DNA of 64,000 nt, taken from Lachnospiraceae bacterium. Its GTDB lineage: Bacteria; Bacillota; Clostridia; Lachnospirales; Lachnospiraceae. The stretch's first letter is position 1, and every line of letters begins with the position of its first letter. The notes under the pieces are model-generated. The model made no database searches. It saw only the letters and a list, made by a program, of their open reading frames with translations, and was not told where the DNA came from. This document shows, in pieces, positions 26,673 to 36,553 of this stretch. The stretch is from NCBI GenBank assembly GCA_015057625.1, contig SVDZ01000003.1:62001-126000 (forward strand), written 5' to 3'. A program made the position numbers and the translations under genes.

Positions 26673-28181
26673 TTATATGGATCCTTTTCTTCCTATAACT
26701 ACAAAGAAAGTTTTTACTATTATTTTTATATCAAGAGCTATACTCCAATTTTTAATATATTCCGCATCAAGCGCTACAACCTCTTCAAAATCAGTTTGGT
26801 CACTTCTTCCACTTACCTGCCACATTCCGGTAAGACCGGGTTTAGCTGCAAGTCTGCTCTTATGATGAATGCTGTACTCTTTAAATTCATCAACAGTTGG
26901 AGGTCTTGTTCCCACAAGACTCATATCTCCCTTAAGAATACTGAAAAAATTAGGAAACTCATCTAATGATAATGTTCTGATCCAATATCCCAGTCCCTTT
27001 CTCTTTCCATCAGGTCCACTTCCGATAATTCTTGGATCTTCATCCATTTTGAACATAAGACCTTCCATTTTATTTTTAGACATCAAATCTTTTTTACGGG
27101 CCTCTGCATCCTGATACATTGAACGAAATTTGTAAATAGTAAATAACCTTCCATTTTTCCCCACACGCTTCTGAGAGAAAAATACAGGCCCCGGATCTGC
27201 AATTTTGATAGCAGGTCCTAGAAAAACAAATAACAACCCGGTTACTATACATCCCACAATTCCAAAAACAATATCTGTCAGTCTCTTGATAAACGCTGCT
27301 GCAGGAGTTATTACATTAATTGATGATGTCATTACTGTAAAACCATTCATCTTTTCTACTACAACGTTAGGCATTTCTGTAGTAAACATACTTAGATTGA
27401 TATGTACAGTAACCCCCATTTGCAAGAAACTATTTGATAACCTCTGAACAATTTTTGAATCGTCGTTATCTATAACAATAAACGTTTCATCAACAACATT
27501 TCTTACTGCGAATTCGAATATATCATTTTCGTTGTTTGCAACAATCGGTATTTCATTCATGGTTTCATTAAGACAAGTATTTTCTGAAAGCATCGCTATA
27601 CCAACAATTTTACAGTCATTAATATTTTTATTGAAACTTGAAATTATATCCGTAACATTTTCTTTATCTGAAATCAGCAAAATATGTCTCATATTCTGTT
27701 CTCTGACTTTTTGATTCTTTATCACCCTCTTCATTGTAATTCTCACCAAATACATGCTAAGAATGGAAAAAAGTACATATCCTATTATTACCAATCTGGA
27801 GATTTGCTTAGATATGCCTATCACATACATAAAAGAAATAAGTCCCGCCGCCATAACAGTATTATGAGTTAACACTTTAATTAATTCGACCAATTTTCCT
27901 CTTCGCAGGATTCCTGAATAAGAATTAGAAAAGAAAACAACACAAAAATGAAGAATAGTTAAAACTATTCCTAACATTCTGTACATTCCATATTTATATG
28001 CAAATCTTATATTACCACTCATCACATACATTCTCAGAAAATATGCCAATAACATCGAAAAATGAATGCAAAGTAAATCAGCCAATATAAAATCTATATG
28101 TTTCATCCAACTGTAAGTTGCTCTTTTATACACAAAATCATCCTCCAGTTCTTTTGTAAATGGGGTATCCCGTGGATCCAT
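26673..28181 (-). CDS. Initiating undecaprenyl-phosphate sugar-1-phosphate transferase
   Basis: A 502-residue polyprenyl-phosphate hexose-1-phosphate transferase (WbaP/CpsE type) that starts each repeat unit. Four N-terminal membrane segments (about 28-140) are followed by a CoA-binding-like Rossmann region (about 165-270) and a fifth hydrophobic stretch near 300-320. The catalytic bacterial sugar-transferase domain has KIADPGPVFFSQKRVGKNG, YKFRSMYQDAE, RTLSLDEFPNFFSIL and GDMSLVGTRPP, then KPGLTGMWQVSGRS. All conserved residues I know are present. It is the most upstream gene of the leftward operon, with about 120 nt of AT-rich DNA before it and no clear ribosome site. Confidence 0.93.
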   Translation of the reverse strand: MDPRDTPFTKELEDDFVYKRATYSWMKHIDFILADLLCIHFSMLLAYFLRMYVMSGNIRFAYKYGMYRMLGIVLTILHFCVVFFSNSYSGILRRGKLVELIKVLTHNTVMAAGLISFMYVIGISKQISRLVIIGYVLFSILSMYLVRITMKRVIKNQKVREQNMRHILLISDKENVTDIISSFNKNINDCKIVGIAMLSENTCLNETMNEIPIVANNENDIFEFAVRNVVDETFIVIDNDDSKIVQRLSNSFLQMGVTVHINLSMFTTEMPNVVVEKMNGFTVMTSSINVITPAAAFIKRLTDIVFGIVGCIVTGLLFVFLGPAIKIADPGPVFFSQKRVGKNGRLFTIYKFRSMYQDAEARKKDLMSKNKMEGLMFKMDEDPRIIGSGPDGKRKGLGYWIRTLSLDEFPNFFSILKGDMSLVGTRPPTVDEFKEYSIHHKSRLAAKPGLTGMWQVSGRSDQTDFEEVVALDAEYIKNWSIALDIKIIVKTFFVVIGRKGSI

Positions 28182-28303
28182 TTTTATGCATAATCCAAAG
28201 TCATTATAGCATTTTTCGCCTTTATCCGCAATTAAGTTTTTCTGATATCTCAGTTACATCTCGGATTAACGTTTAGACTTCAACATATAGAAAATGCCAA
28301 ACT

Positions 28304-29350
28304 CTAATTTTCAAAATACCTTAAAAGTTTCAGACTATCCTCATATCTCCCCTCAGTGTCAGAATTTAGAACTACACTTATACATGTTCTTCCATCTTTT
28401 GTAGCCGCTGACACCAGACATTTTCCCGCCGCACCGGTACTTCCCGTTTTCATTCCAATAGCATACTCGTAATAATAATCACTGCTTTTCAACATCAGTT
28501 CATTTGTTGTAGTAAATGTATGACCTTTAGCCACTGCCTTTTGCATTGCAAAAATACTTTTCAGTTCTTCATTTTCCAGCGCAACCATAGCTATCTTTGA
28601 CAAATCCATTGCAGTGGTATACTGCTCTGCCTCATCATAACCATCAGGTGTGGTAAAGTTTGAATTGTCTGCACCAATATCTGACACATTTTTATTCATC
28701 TCATAAACAAAACGTTTAATACATTGGTCTATTGTTATCTCTTTGTCATCATACGCAATGTTATCTTCAAGAAGTTTTTCTCCACCGGCCTTTGCAATAA
28801 CGTAGGCCGCATCATTTCCGGAAGATAGAAGCATTCCTTCCAACAGTTCTTTAAAGGTAAGCTTTTCTCCTTTTTTAAATCCCGCCTTACTCGAATCGGA
28901 AGCAATTAGATTAATTTCATTTCCAACAACAATTTCATCATCCTCATTAAAAAGATTAACTGCAGTTATTGCCGTTGCAAGCTTCGTGGTACTGGCAGGC
29001 GCCATCATCGCATCGGCATTTTTTTCATAAATAACCTGTTTAGAATCACAGTCAATAAGCACCGCTCCTTTTGCCACCAGCTTTTTGTCAAAACCAGTCA
29101 CATCTGCTGAAGCTTCCGTGTACTCCACCGGATTATAAATATTCAGTTTCCAAAAATCATCGCCATAATAATCCTTCGCATAATCTCTTACAGGTATTTT
29201 TTCTTCTTCCACAAGTTGATAATCTTTCACATCAACTATGCCTTTTTTCTCTGCCATATCACAACCGCATATAACCGCCGTTGAAACTCCGACAGCACCT
29301 GCAAGACAAATCAGGAAATTGGCAATATTCATAACTTTATATTTATTCAT
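28304..29350 (-). CDS. D-alanyl-D-alanine carboxypeptidase (PBP5-like, S11)
   Basis: A 348-residue serine peptidase that trims the terminal D-Ala of peptidoglycan stem peptides outside the membrane. The N-terminal hydrophobic segment (about 9-28) is a signal/anchor. The active-site motifs are STTK (120-123), SGN (177-179) and KTG (301-303). It ends 45 residues after KTG, so the usual PBP5 C-terminal beta domain and amphipathic anchor are absent. The N-terminal signal may serve as the anchor instead. It starts 4 nt after the stop of the lipoprotein gene and belongs to the pth-mfd-lipoprotein operon. Confidence 0.93.
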   Translation of the reverse strand: MNKYKVMNIANFLICLAGAVGVSTAVICGCDMAEKKGIVDVKDYQLVEEEKIPVRDYAKDYYGDDFWKLNIYNPVEYTEASADVTGFDKKLVAKGAVLIDCDSKQVIYEKNADAMMAPASTTKLATAITAVNLFNEDDEIVVGNEINLIASDSSKAGFKKGEKLTFKELLEGMLLSSGNDAAYVIAKAGGEKLLEDNIAYDDKEITIDQCIKRFVYEMNKNVSDIGADNSNFTTPDGYDEAEQYTTAMDLSKIAMVALENEELKSIFAMQKAVAKGHTFTTTNELMLKSSDYYYEYAIGMKTGSTGAAGKCLVSAATKDGRTCISVVLNSDTEGRYEDSLKLLRYFEN

Positions 29351-29354
29351 TTTT

Positions 29355-29972
29355 CTACTCTTCTTCTAATATTTTTTCATTAAAATCTAACTTTTTCCAC
29401 TTTTCTCCTGTTGTAACATTATTTGCAGTTTTCCAGTTTTTATACATTTCATCTGAGTATCCTTCTTCCTCATTCTCCATAATTTCCAAAACCTTCTTAT
29501 ATAATAGTTCTTTTTCAAATACTTCTTTTAGTCTAAGAGGGGATATGTCAATTTTAGTCTGAAGTTTCGGATTTGTTTCCGTAAAGAAGGTCTCCACCAT
29601 CTTATCGGCTTCGCTCTCGTCTTCATTGTCCAACTCAACTGAATAATCCTCAGCCATAGACACTATAACCTCTCTCTTGCAAATGTCATCAAGCACTGTA
29701 CTCTTAACTCCATCTCTCAAGAGAATCCCTTCCTGTATTTCGCTATCCCAGTCAAGTTTCATATTCTCCGCAATGTAATAAGCCTCGTAGGTAGCCTGAG
29801 TATTATAAAAATAATATCTCATCTCATCTTCCTCCACACGGGAATCTCCCACCTGAATCGTATCAATATTATCATTATTAATAATCCGGCTTTCTTTCAC
29901 ATCGCAACCTGACAAGACAAACATTACAAAAGACATTACCAGGAGCATTTTAAGTAATATTAATTTTTTCAT
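29355..29972 (-). CDS. SurA-N/PrsA-like lipoprotein without a PPIase domain
   Basis: A 205-residue lipoprotein. The signal peptide ends in the lipobox VLSGC, Cys23. The mature part is helical and acidic, with the pattern of trigger-factor/SurA-type chaperone N-domains (VGDSRVEEDEMRYYFYNTQATYEAY). The parvulin (rotamase) domain expected of PrsA is missing, so this would be a holdase-only or otherwise specialised version. AAAGGAG lies 10 nt before the ATG, one nucleotide after the mfd stop. Genes of this type often follow mfd in Clostridia. The family call is from pattern and context, hence moderate. Confidence 0.65.
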   Translation of the reverse strand: MKKLILLKMLLVMSFVMFVLSGCDVKESRIINNDNIDTIQVGDSRVEEDEMRYYFYNTQATYEAYYIAENMKLDWDSEIQEGILLRDGVKSTVLDDICKREVIVSMAEDYSVELDNEDESEADKMVETFFTETNPKLQTKIDISPLRLKEVFEKELLYKKVLEIMENEEEGYSDEMYKNWKTANNVTTGEKWKKLDFNEKILEEE

Positions 29973-29973
29973 A

Positions 29974-32900
29974 TTATTTTGCTCCTTTCTTTTTATTGTC
30001 TTCAACTGTTTTTTTGTTATCTCCGGCAGCATTTCCGCCATCTTCGGTTTCATTTTCTTCGATAATTTTAAGGCCCTCGATTTCTTTAATCATCTCCATA
30101 ACCATCTCGCTGACTTCATCAAAACCTTTCGGCTGCTTAGTCGGAGAATATACAAAACACGGCGACGATTCCATCTGAAGTTTCAATCTGCCTCTGTATT
30201 TGTCAATAAGTGCAGGTATTTTTTCAGTGTCAATGTTTGCATTGTTCCACATTGTAATCTTAAGTTTGCTCTTCCCTCCGGAAATATCAGTAATGTAACA
30301 CCTGTTGGCATACCCTTTCATCAATGCTACCTTTAACAGATTTTCCACCTGATTTGGAATATCTCCGAATCTGTCCTGAAGTTCATCCTGCATATCCTCA
30401 TACTCATCTGTATTTTCGATTGCAGCAATTCTCTTATACACATCAAGTTTTTGATATTCATTTTTGATGTAGCCTGCAGGAATGTAAGCATCAGCATCCA
30501 GATCGATGGTTGTCTCAAATGACTCCTGCTTTCTTACACCTTTTTTAATCTCCACTGCCTCATTAAGCATTTTGCAATAAAGATCGTAACCAACTGCCGC
30601 CATATGTCCGTGCTGTTTTGCTCCAAGTATATTTCCCGCTCCTCTGATTTCAAGGTCTCGCATGGCAATCTTAAAACCTGCTCCAAGTTCTGAAAAATCT
30701 CTGATTGCCTGAAGTCTCTTTTCTGCGACCTCTTTGAGAATCTTGTTTCTCTTATACATCATAAACGCATATGAAGTTCTGTTCGAACGACCAACTCGCC
30801 CCCTCAACTGATACAACTGCGAGAGTCCTAGTCTGTCTGCATCGTGAATAATCATAGTATTTGCATTTGAAATATCGATACCCGTTTCTACTATAGTGGT
30901 AGCAACCAAAACGTCAATATCTCCATTTACAAAATCGTACATGATTCCTTCTATCATTCGCTCACTCATCTGCCCGTGGGCAAAAGCTACATTTGCATCC
31001 GGAACCAGTTTGCTGATTGTAGCTGCAATCTCATCAATGTTACTTACATTGTTGTAAATATAGTAAACCTGTCCTCCTCTTATCAGCTCACGATTAATTG
31101 CCTCTCTGACTATTTCATCATTGTATTCCATAACATAAGTCTGAATAGGCATTCGCTCCTGAGGTGGTTCCTCGATTATACTCATATCTCTTATTCCAAT
31201 AAGACTCATGTGAAGAGTTCTCGGAATAGGTGTAGCCGTGAGAACCATAACGTCAATATTTTCTTTCAGCTGTTTTATCTTTTCTTTGTGTGTAACTCCA
31301 AATCTCTGCTCTTCATCTATAATAAGAAGTCCAAGATCTTTATATTTAACATCCTGGGAAAGTAATCTGTGAGTTCCAATCACAATATCCACATATCCTT
31401 TTTTCAAATCGGATATAGTCTTATTAACCTGAGCTTTTGTCCTGAATCTTGAGAGAAGTTCCACTCTCACAGGAAAATCTTTAAATCTCTGGACAAATGT
31501 GTTGTAATGCTGTTGCGCAAGTACAGTTGTCGGCACAAGATATGCCACCTGCTTATTGTCCTGAACTGCCTTAAAGGCTGCTCTTATTGCAACCTCAGTT
31601 TTTCCAAATCCAACATCACCGCAAATGAGTCTGTCCATAATTTTAGTACTTTCCATATCGCTCTTAACTGCATTGATTGCGTTTAGCTGATCGTCAGTTT
31701 CCTCATATGGGAACATCTCTTCAAACTCTTTCTGCCACACAGTCTCCGGACTAAACACGAATCCGTTTTTCTGCTGTCTTGCCGCATAAAGTGCAACTAA
31801 CTCATCGGCAATTTCGTTAACGGCAGCCTTGGTTCTGCTCTTTGTCTTAGTCCATTCATTTCCACCCAGTTTATTGAGTTTTGGAGCCTTGGCATCCGAA
31901 GCCGCATATTTTTGAATCATATTAAGCTGGGTTGCTGCTATATACAAAAATCCTTTTGAAGCATATTCAATCTTAATATAGTCCTTTATTACTCTGTCCA
32001 CTTCTACTTTTTCGATTCCTCGATAAATACCCAGTCCGTGATTTTCGTGAACGACATAATCTCCTACATTAAGTTCTGAAAAGCTGGAAATGTTTGTTCC
32101 TGAAAAATGCTTCTTCTTTTTCTTCTTTTTGCTTTTTCCAAATATATCTGTCTCTGAGACAACTACATATTTTATATCTCTGTAAATAAATCCCTTGTGA
32201 ATATTACCTACAGTAACCACTATTTCTTTCGCCTTAACTTCTCTGTCTGAATCTTCATTGAACACCGCATTCAAATCATACACTCTTAAGTTGTCAGCAA
32301 GTCTTGCTCCCCTGGTTTTAGACGGAGACATAATAAGTACGGCATATCCTTGCTTTTTATATTTTTCAAGATCCTGCACAAGAAGTTCAAACTGGTTATT
32401 GTAGGGACTCAGGTTCCCGCCGTCAATTCCAACTTTTTCATCTATATCAAATTCCTTGACCTTCTGGTCAAGCATAGTAAATACAACTTTCTTTTTATTT
32501 TTAAGTTTTGCAAGGATTTTTTTGTACGGCCACATTACATCAGTCTGTTTTGGAAGAACGTAACCTCCTGAGAGTCTGTTAACCATACTCTCTTTAAATT
32601 CCTGTTCCACCGCACCACATCTGTCGCTGATGTGCTTTGGCTCGTCTATCAGGAACAATGTGTCATCATCAAAGTAATCCACAAAGCTGACAAGTTCGTC
32701 AAAGAAATAGTCTACATAACTATCAAGCTGAACTCCCTGCCCGTTTATCTCTGCCACAGTAACAAACTCATCTGTGGTAACTCTGAGTCTGTTGGCCTGC
32801 TCCGTCTTCATATCCTTCATGAATACATCGACACATTTTTCTTTTTCTTTTTTTATCTTCTTTAATCCTTTATCCACCTGTTCCTGTGTTATTATGTACT

Positions 32901-33570
32901 CAGTGGCAGGATATATTTCTATAGAAGAAAGATTTTCAATCGCCCTCTGGCTTGAGGCATCAAAACTTTTAATTATATCAACTTCCTCATCCCAGAAATC
33001 AATTCTGTACGGGCTGTCGTTTGTGAGTGTAAACACATCAACAATGCTTCCTCTCACTGCAAACTCGCCTGGATTTTCCACCTGTTCAACACATTCATAT
33101 CCCATCATAACAAGTTTTCTCTTAAGAGCGGATATTTCAACAGTGGCTCCTTCTTCTATTCTCAAAATATTATCTTTAATAATATCTAAAGGAAGAATTT
33201 TATCCATCAATCCATCAAAAGGAACTACGATAGTAATCTCTTCATCATCCACTATCTTTGAGAGAATCTCAAGTCTCTCCTTCAACATAAGATTTCCGTG
33301 AACATCCGCACTAAAAAAGATAAAGTCCTTAGCAGGGTAAACTGCTGCATTTTGTCCGGTTCCTCTTAAATCCTCATAGATTTCTCTCGCTTTTTTTGCA
33401 TCAAAAGTAACGATGACTTTTCGTTTAAAGCCATCGCTAATTCCACTCATAAAGTTCACAAGTAATGAATCCGTACAACCACAAATCTGTGCAGTGGTTC
33501 CTTTTTGAACACACTCCCTTGCAACCTCATATCCTTTTAATTTTTTCAATGGATAAATATAATTGCTCAT
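29974..33570 (-). CDS. mfd: Transcription-repair coupling factor
   Basis: A 1198-residue ATP-dependent translocase that removes stalled RNA polymerase and recruits UvrA. Domains in order: UvrB-like N-terminal region (to about 350), CarD-like RNA polymerase-interacting domain with VGDYVVHENHGLGIY (about 502-516), and a RecG-like helicase with Walker A GDVGFGKTE (about 651-659), DEEQ and the QLRGRVGRS motif VI. The TRCF C-terminal domain ends in a Lys/Asp-rich tail. Length is normal. An Arg/Lys cluster (KSKKKKKKKHF) precedes the CarD-like domain. GGGAG lies 6 nt before the ATG at 33570; a methionine four codons earlier overlaps that site. Confidence 0.97.
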   Translation of the reverse strand: MSNYIYPLKKLKGYEVARECVQKGTTAQICGCTDSLLVNFMSGISDGFKRKVIVTFDAKKAREIYEDLRGTGQNAAVYPAKDFIFFSADVHGNLMLKERLEILSKIVDDEEITIVVPFDGLMDKILPLDIIKDNILRIEEGATVEISALKRKLVMMGYECVEQVENPGEFAVRGSIVDVFTLTNDSPYRIDFWDEEVDIIKSFDASSQRAIENLSSIEIYPATEYIITQEQVDKGLKKIKKEKEKCVDVFMKDMKTEQANRLRVTTDEFVTVAEINGQGVQLDSYVDYFFDELVSFVDYFDDDTLFLIDEPKHISDRCGAVEQEFKESMVNRLSGGYVLPKQTDVMWPYKKILAKLKNKKKVVFTMLDQKVKEFDIDEKVGIDGGNLSPYNNQFELLVQDLEKYKKQGYAVLIMSPSKTRGARLADNLRVYDLNAVFNEDSDREVKAKEIVVTVGNIHKGFIYRDIKYVVVSETDIFGKSKKKKKKKHFSGTNISSFSELNVGDYVVHENHGLGIYRGIEKVEVDRVIKDYIKIEYASKGFLYIAATQLNMIQKYAASDAKAPKLNKLGGNEWTKTKSRTKAAVNEIADELVALYAARQQKNGFVFSPETVWQKEFEEMFPYEETDDQLNAINAVKSDMESTKIMDRLICGDVGFGKTEVAIRAAFKAVQDNKQVAYLVPTTVLAQQHYNTFVQRFKDFPVRVELLSRFRTKAQVNKTISDLKKGYVDIVIGTHRLLSQDVKYKDLGLLIIDEEQRFGVTHKEKIKQLKENIDVMVLTATPIPRTLHMSLIGIRDMSIIEEPPQERMPIQTYVMEYNDEIVREAINRELIRGGQVYYIYNNVSNIDEIAATISKLVPDANVAFAHGQMSERMIEGIMYDFVNGDIDVLVATTIVETGIDISNANTMIIHDADRLGLSQLYQLRGRVGRSNRTSYAFMMYKRNKILKEVAEKRLQAIRDFSELGAGFKIAMRDLEIRGAGNILGAKQHGHMAAVGYDLYCKMLNEAVEIKKGVRKQESFETTIDLDADAYIPAGYIKNEYQKLDVYKRIAAIENTDEYEDMQDELQDRFGDIPNQVENLLKVALMKGYANRCYITDISGGKSKLKITMWNNANIDTEKIPALIDKYRGRLKLQMESSPCFVYSPTKQPKGFDEVSEMVMEMIKEIEGLKIIEENETEDGGNAAGDNKKTVEDNKKKGAK

Positions 33571-33692
33571 TGTTGCTCCCATTTAACCTGTTACTATATT
33601 CCCATTATACAGTAAACACTTTAATATTTACACCTTTTTATACTAAATACTGTGTCATATTTAATTATGATATCAAAATATTGTGTTTATTC

Positions 33693-34250
33693 TTAGTTAA
33701 ACTTGTTCATAGCTGTATTAATATCTTCTATTATAATAACTTCTGTCGCCGCAGCAGCCTTAACAACAGTCTCATCAACTATTTTTCTTTCATTGGCACC
33801 GAATCTTCCAAGAACATGTTTTACCATATCCCCGTGTTGGTCACTTCCAACTCCAACTTTAATTCTCTTGAAAGTTTGTGTACCTGTATGAGCAATAATA
33901 CTCTTAATTCCGTTATGTCCACCGGCAGAGCCCTTCCCCCTAATTCTAAGACTTCCCACCTCAAGACTTATATCATCATAAATAACAATAATATCTTCCT
34001 CAGGATTAAGCTTATAAAAATCACACACTGCTCTTACAGACTCGCCACTCAGATTCATATAAGTCTGAGGTTTGACAAGAATAACCTTCTCACTTCCTAT
34101 CATTCCCTGACCCACAAGGGCCTTATGTCTCTTTGTAGTTACACTGACTCCCATCTGACTTGCCAATTCATCTATAACATCAAACCCAATATTATGTCTT
34201 GTTTTATCATATTGTTTTTCCGGGTTACCCAAACCAAAAATCGCGTACAT
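33693..34250 (-). CDS. pth: Peptidyl-tRNA hydrolase
   Basis: A 185-residue enzyme that releases peptides from dropped-off peptidyl-tRNA. FGLGNPEKQYDKTRHNIGFD gives the substrate-binding Asn9 and catalytic His19. YMNLSGESVRAV, YDDISLEVG (with the conserved Asp) and GSAGGHNGIKSII follow in the family order. Length is typical. AGGAGG lies 5 nt before the ATG. It precedes mfd by about 120 nt in the same direction, the pth-mfd order common in Bacillota. Its promoter should lie in the 34251-34450 stretch. Confidence 0.96.
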   Translation of the reverse strand: MYAIFGLGNPEKQYDKTRHNIGFDVIDELASQMGVSVTTKRHKALVGQGMIGSEKVILVKPQTYMNLSGESVRAVCDFYKLNPEEDIIVIYDDISLEVGSLRIRGKGSAGGHNGIKSIIAHTGTQTFKRIKVGVGSDQHGDMVKHVLGRFGANERKIVDETVVKAAAATEVIIIEDINTAMNKFN

Positions 34251-34675
34251 AAATCCTCCTTATTGCTGAACCCAACTTGCTTAGAATTCAAGTGGATTGA
34301 TAAACCAAATGATTGCTGCTATATATGATATATATCTTCTGTCCTAATCATTCTACTATCCTTCTATGTAATAATCAATCTTCATCTGCGCATTTCTGCA
34401 ATCCTCGCAAAGCGTATATCAGATGTGAGATGCAACACAAATTGAGAAATTGAAATCTATGATGTACGCAAAATTTCTTGGCTCAAGAAAACATGCAACA
34501 TATTTTGAAAAACTCGTTTCATGCTGTAACCACATAAATTATTGTTATGAAAATCCACTTCATTTATCCAATAATGCATTCCTGTTGCTTAAAAGAATAA
34601 ACAGTTCAAATGATATATTTTTTGAAACACAGAATTGTCATGATAAGGGCTGTACAAAAATGAGATATGCATCAT
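34251..34675. other. Intergenic stretch upstream of pth
   Basis: No gene is supported here. It should hold the pth promoter, but no strong -35/-10 pair is visible. A 6-bp inverted repeat CATCTG/CAGATG (about 34384-34423) may form a hairpin. A rightward reading frame from a TTG at 34450 is open for 95 codons but has no ribosome site, no recognisable motif, and runs into the tandem repeats. I regard it as probably non-coding. Confidence 0.4.
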
Positions 34676-35037
34676 TTACCTTCCAAATAAGGTATTTGTT
34701 AGTTTGGAAGGTATGGAGCAAAAATAGTTTGGCATGAGAATTACCTTCCAAATGTGAGAATTGTTAGTTTGGAAGGTATGGAGCAAAAATAGCTTGGCAT
34801 GAGAATTACCTTCCAAATGTGAGAATTGTTAGTTTGGAAGGTATGGAACAATAATAGCTTGTCATAAGAATTACCTACTAAATAAGATATTTGTTAGTTT
34901 TGATGGTAATTGACAAAATTATGACAAACTTAATTTACCTACCAAATAGTAAATATATTAGTTTGGAAGGTAATTGATAACAAATTAACAAATTTACCTT
35001 ACCTTCCAATGCAAGAAAAAACTTAAATGGAAGGTAA
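34676..35037. repeat. Six-unit tandem array of 65-bp hairpin-forming repeats
   Basis: TTACCTTCCAAA or a variant starts at 34676, 34741, 34806, 34871, 34935 and 34999, a period of 65, 65, 65, 64 and 64. Each start is followed 27 nt later by the complementary TTTGGAAGGTA, so every unit can form a stem of about 11-12 bp with a loop of about 15 nt. A 27-nt linker separates hairpins; in units 1-3 it is nearly identical (TGGAGCAAAAATAG then YTTGGCATGAGAA). Units 1-3 are most alike and 4-6 decay. It lies between the spoVG terminator and pth. Confidence 0.85.
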
Positions 35038-35077
35038 AATGGTAACATATAGTTTCTAAAAGTAAACTTTCTGAAAT

Positions 35078-35117
35078 GAGAAAAGGGCTGTTGCACTAAT
35101 GCAACAGCCCTTTTCTC
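35078..35117 (-). terminator. Terminator of spoVG
   Basis: An 18-bp perfect stem (GAGAAAAGGGCTGTTGCA and complement) with a 4-nt loop, 7 nt past the spoVG stop. On the minus strand its descending arm contains TTTT. A-rich and T-rich arms would let it work in both directions. Confidence 0.9.
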
Positions 35118-35124
35118 GTCGTAC

Positions 35125-35391
35125 CTATTCTTCTTCCAACAATGACTTTTCATATGCTGCAAGAATAATATCTTGGATTTTTGAACGTGTATCTGAATTG
35201 ATTGGATGAGCAATGTCTCTGTATTCATCATTTGCGCCTTTTCGGCTTGGCATCGCGATGAATAAGCCTTTCTCGCCTTCAACCACTTTAATGTCATGAA
35301 CAACAAATTCATCATCAATTGTAATTGAAACAACAGCCTTCATCTTGCTCTCTTTTGTCATCTTACGTACACGTACGTCTGTTATTTCCAT
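35125..35391 (-). CDS. spoVG: SpoVG, RNA/DNA-binding regulator
   Basis: An 88-residue protein with the standard SpoVG N-terminus ([11 protein letters not shown]) and the core [29 protein letters not shown], which forms the nucleic-acid-binding surface. In Bacillota SpoVG influences sporulation septation, virulence and capsule expression and binds RNA. Full length and intact. AAAGGAGG lies 6 nt before the ATG, and a strong terminator follows. Presence alone does not show that this organism sporulates. Confidence 0.97.
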   Translation of the reverse strand: MEITDVRVRKMTKESKMKAVVSITIDDEFVVHDIKVVEGEKGLFIAMPSRKGANDEYRDIAHPINSDTRSKIQDIILAAYEKSLLEEE

Positions 35392-35434
35392 ATGTGTCCT
35401 CCTTTTATATTATGCCTCACTTATTGGATCCCAA

Positions 35435-36553
35435 TTAAATTCCGTAACGGAAATTTCTCTCCACGATTATCTCAGGCTTTTCGCCTCCCACATATCTTGT
35501 GTTTGCCTTAATTGTATCGTGGCTCTCAATAATACAATTCTCAATGTATACATTATCGCCAATGTAAACATCATTCAAAATAATTGAATTCTTGATTATT
35601 GTATTATTTCCAACATATGCCTGCTTAAAGAGAATTGAACTCTCTATTGTTCCATTGATAATACAACCGCTTGAAACTAAACTGTTTCTAACGTTTGATC
35701 CCGGATTGTACTTTGCAGGTGGAAGATCATCAACCTTTGAATATACATCCGGATACTCTTTAAAGAAGTAATTTCTAACTTCAGGATTGAGGAAGTCCAT
35801 ATTTGCTTCAAAATAGTTATCTACTGTAGAAATATGTTTCCAATATGAATCCATTACATATGCAATAATCTTCTTTTCATTTTTCTGTCTCTGAAGAATA
35901 TCATTTACAAAATCATATCTTTCTTCTTCAGCTGCTTTTTCAATAAGCGATATAAGTAATCTTCTTCTGATTACGTAAACACCTGTAGAAATAAGTGTTG
36001 CATCACTCTTTATAGGTTTCTCAACAAAGTCAGTTACAAATCCTCTGTCATCTGTCTTAACTACACCGTATTCAGATTTGTCACTGTCTGCAGGAACTCT
36101 CTTACATACTATAGTAATGTCAGCCTGTTTGTTTACATGTTCCTCTAAAACTTTATTGTAATCGAGTTTGTAAATTCCATCACCGGATGCGATAACTACA
36201 TATGGCTCGTGACTCTTCTTTAAGAAACCAATGTTCTGTGCAATCGCATCAGCTGTACCTCTGTACCAGAAACCATTGTCTGCTGTGATGGAAGGTGTAA
36301 ATACAAACAAACCTCCCTGTTTTCTACCAAAGTCCCACCACTTAGATGAACTTAAATGTTCATTTAATGATAATGCATTGTACTGTGTAAGTACCGCAAC
36401 CTTCTGAATGTGGGAATTGCTCATGTTACTTAAGGCAAAATCAATAGCTCTGTAGCTGCCTGCAATTGGCATAGCTCCAACCGCTCTTTTATTTGAGAGC
36501 TCTTTCATCTTGCTATTGTTACCGCCTGCTAAAATAATACCTATCGCTCTCAT
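35435..36553 (-). CDS. glgD: GlgD subunit of ADP-glucose pyrophosphorylase
   Basis: A 372-residue paralogue of GlgC. In Bacillota it has little activity itself but raises that of GlgC in a heteromer. The nucleotidyltransferase N-domain starts IGIILAGGNNSKMKELS, where the GGxGTRL loop of active enzymes is degraded to GGNNSKM, as usual for GlgD. A left-handed beta-helix follows (about 270-360, SGCIINGTIESSILF, NSIILNDVYIGDNVYIENCII). Its start overlaps the glgC stop in TAATG, so the two are translated together. Confidence 0.95.
   Translation of the reverse strand: MRAIGIILAGGNNSKMKELSNKRAVGAMPIAGSYRAIDFALSNMSNSHIQKVAVLTQYNALSLNEHLSSSKWWDFGRKQGGLFVFTPSITADNGFWYRGTADAIAQNIGFLKKSHEPYVVIASGDGIYKLDYNKVLEEHVNKQADITIVCKRVPADSDKSEYGVVKTDDRGFVTDFVEKPIKSDATLISTGVYVIRRRLLISLIEKAAEEERYDFVNDILQRQKNEKKIIAYVMDSYWKHISTVDNYFEANMDFLNPEVRNYFFKEYPDVYSKVDDLPPAKYNPGSNVRNSLVSSGCIINGTIESSILFKQAYVGNNTIIKNSIILNDVYIGDNVYIENCIIESHDTIKANTRYVGGEKPEIIVERNFRYGI

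Noticed and set aside
34450..34737. Rightward 95-codon reading frame
   Set aside because: TTG start, no ribosome site, no recognisable motif, and its end lies in the tandem hairpin repeats.
34676..35037. CRISPR array
   Set aside because: The intervals between the palindromic parts are themselves repeated rather than unique, and no cas genes are near. It is a tandem repeat of hairpins.
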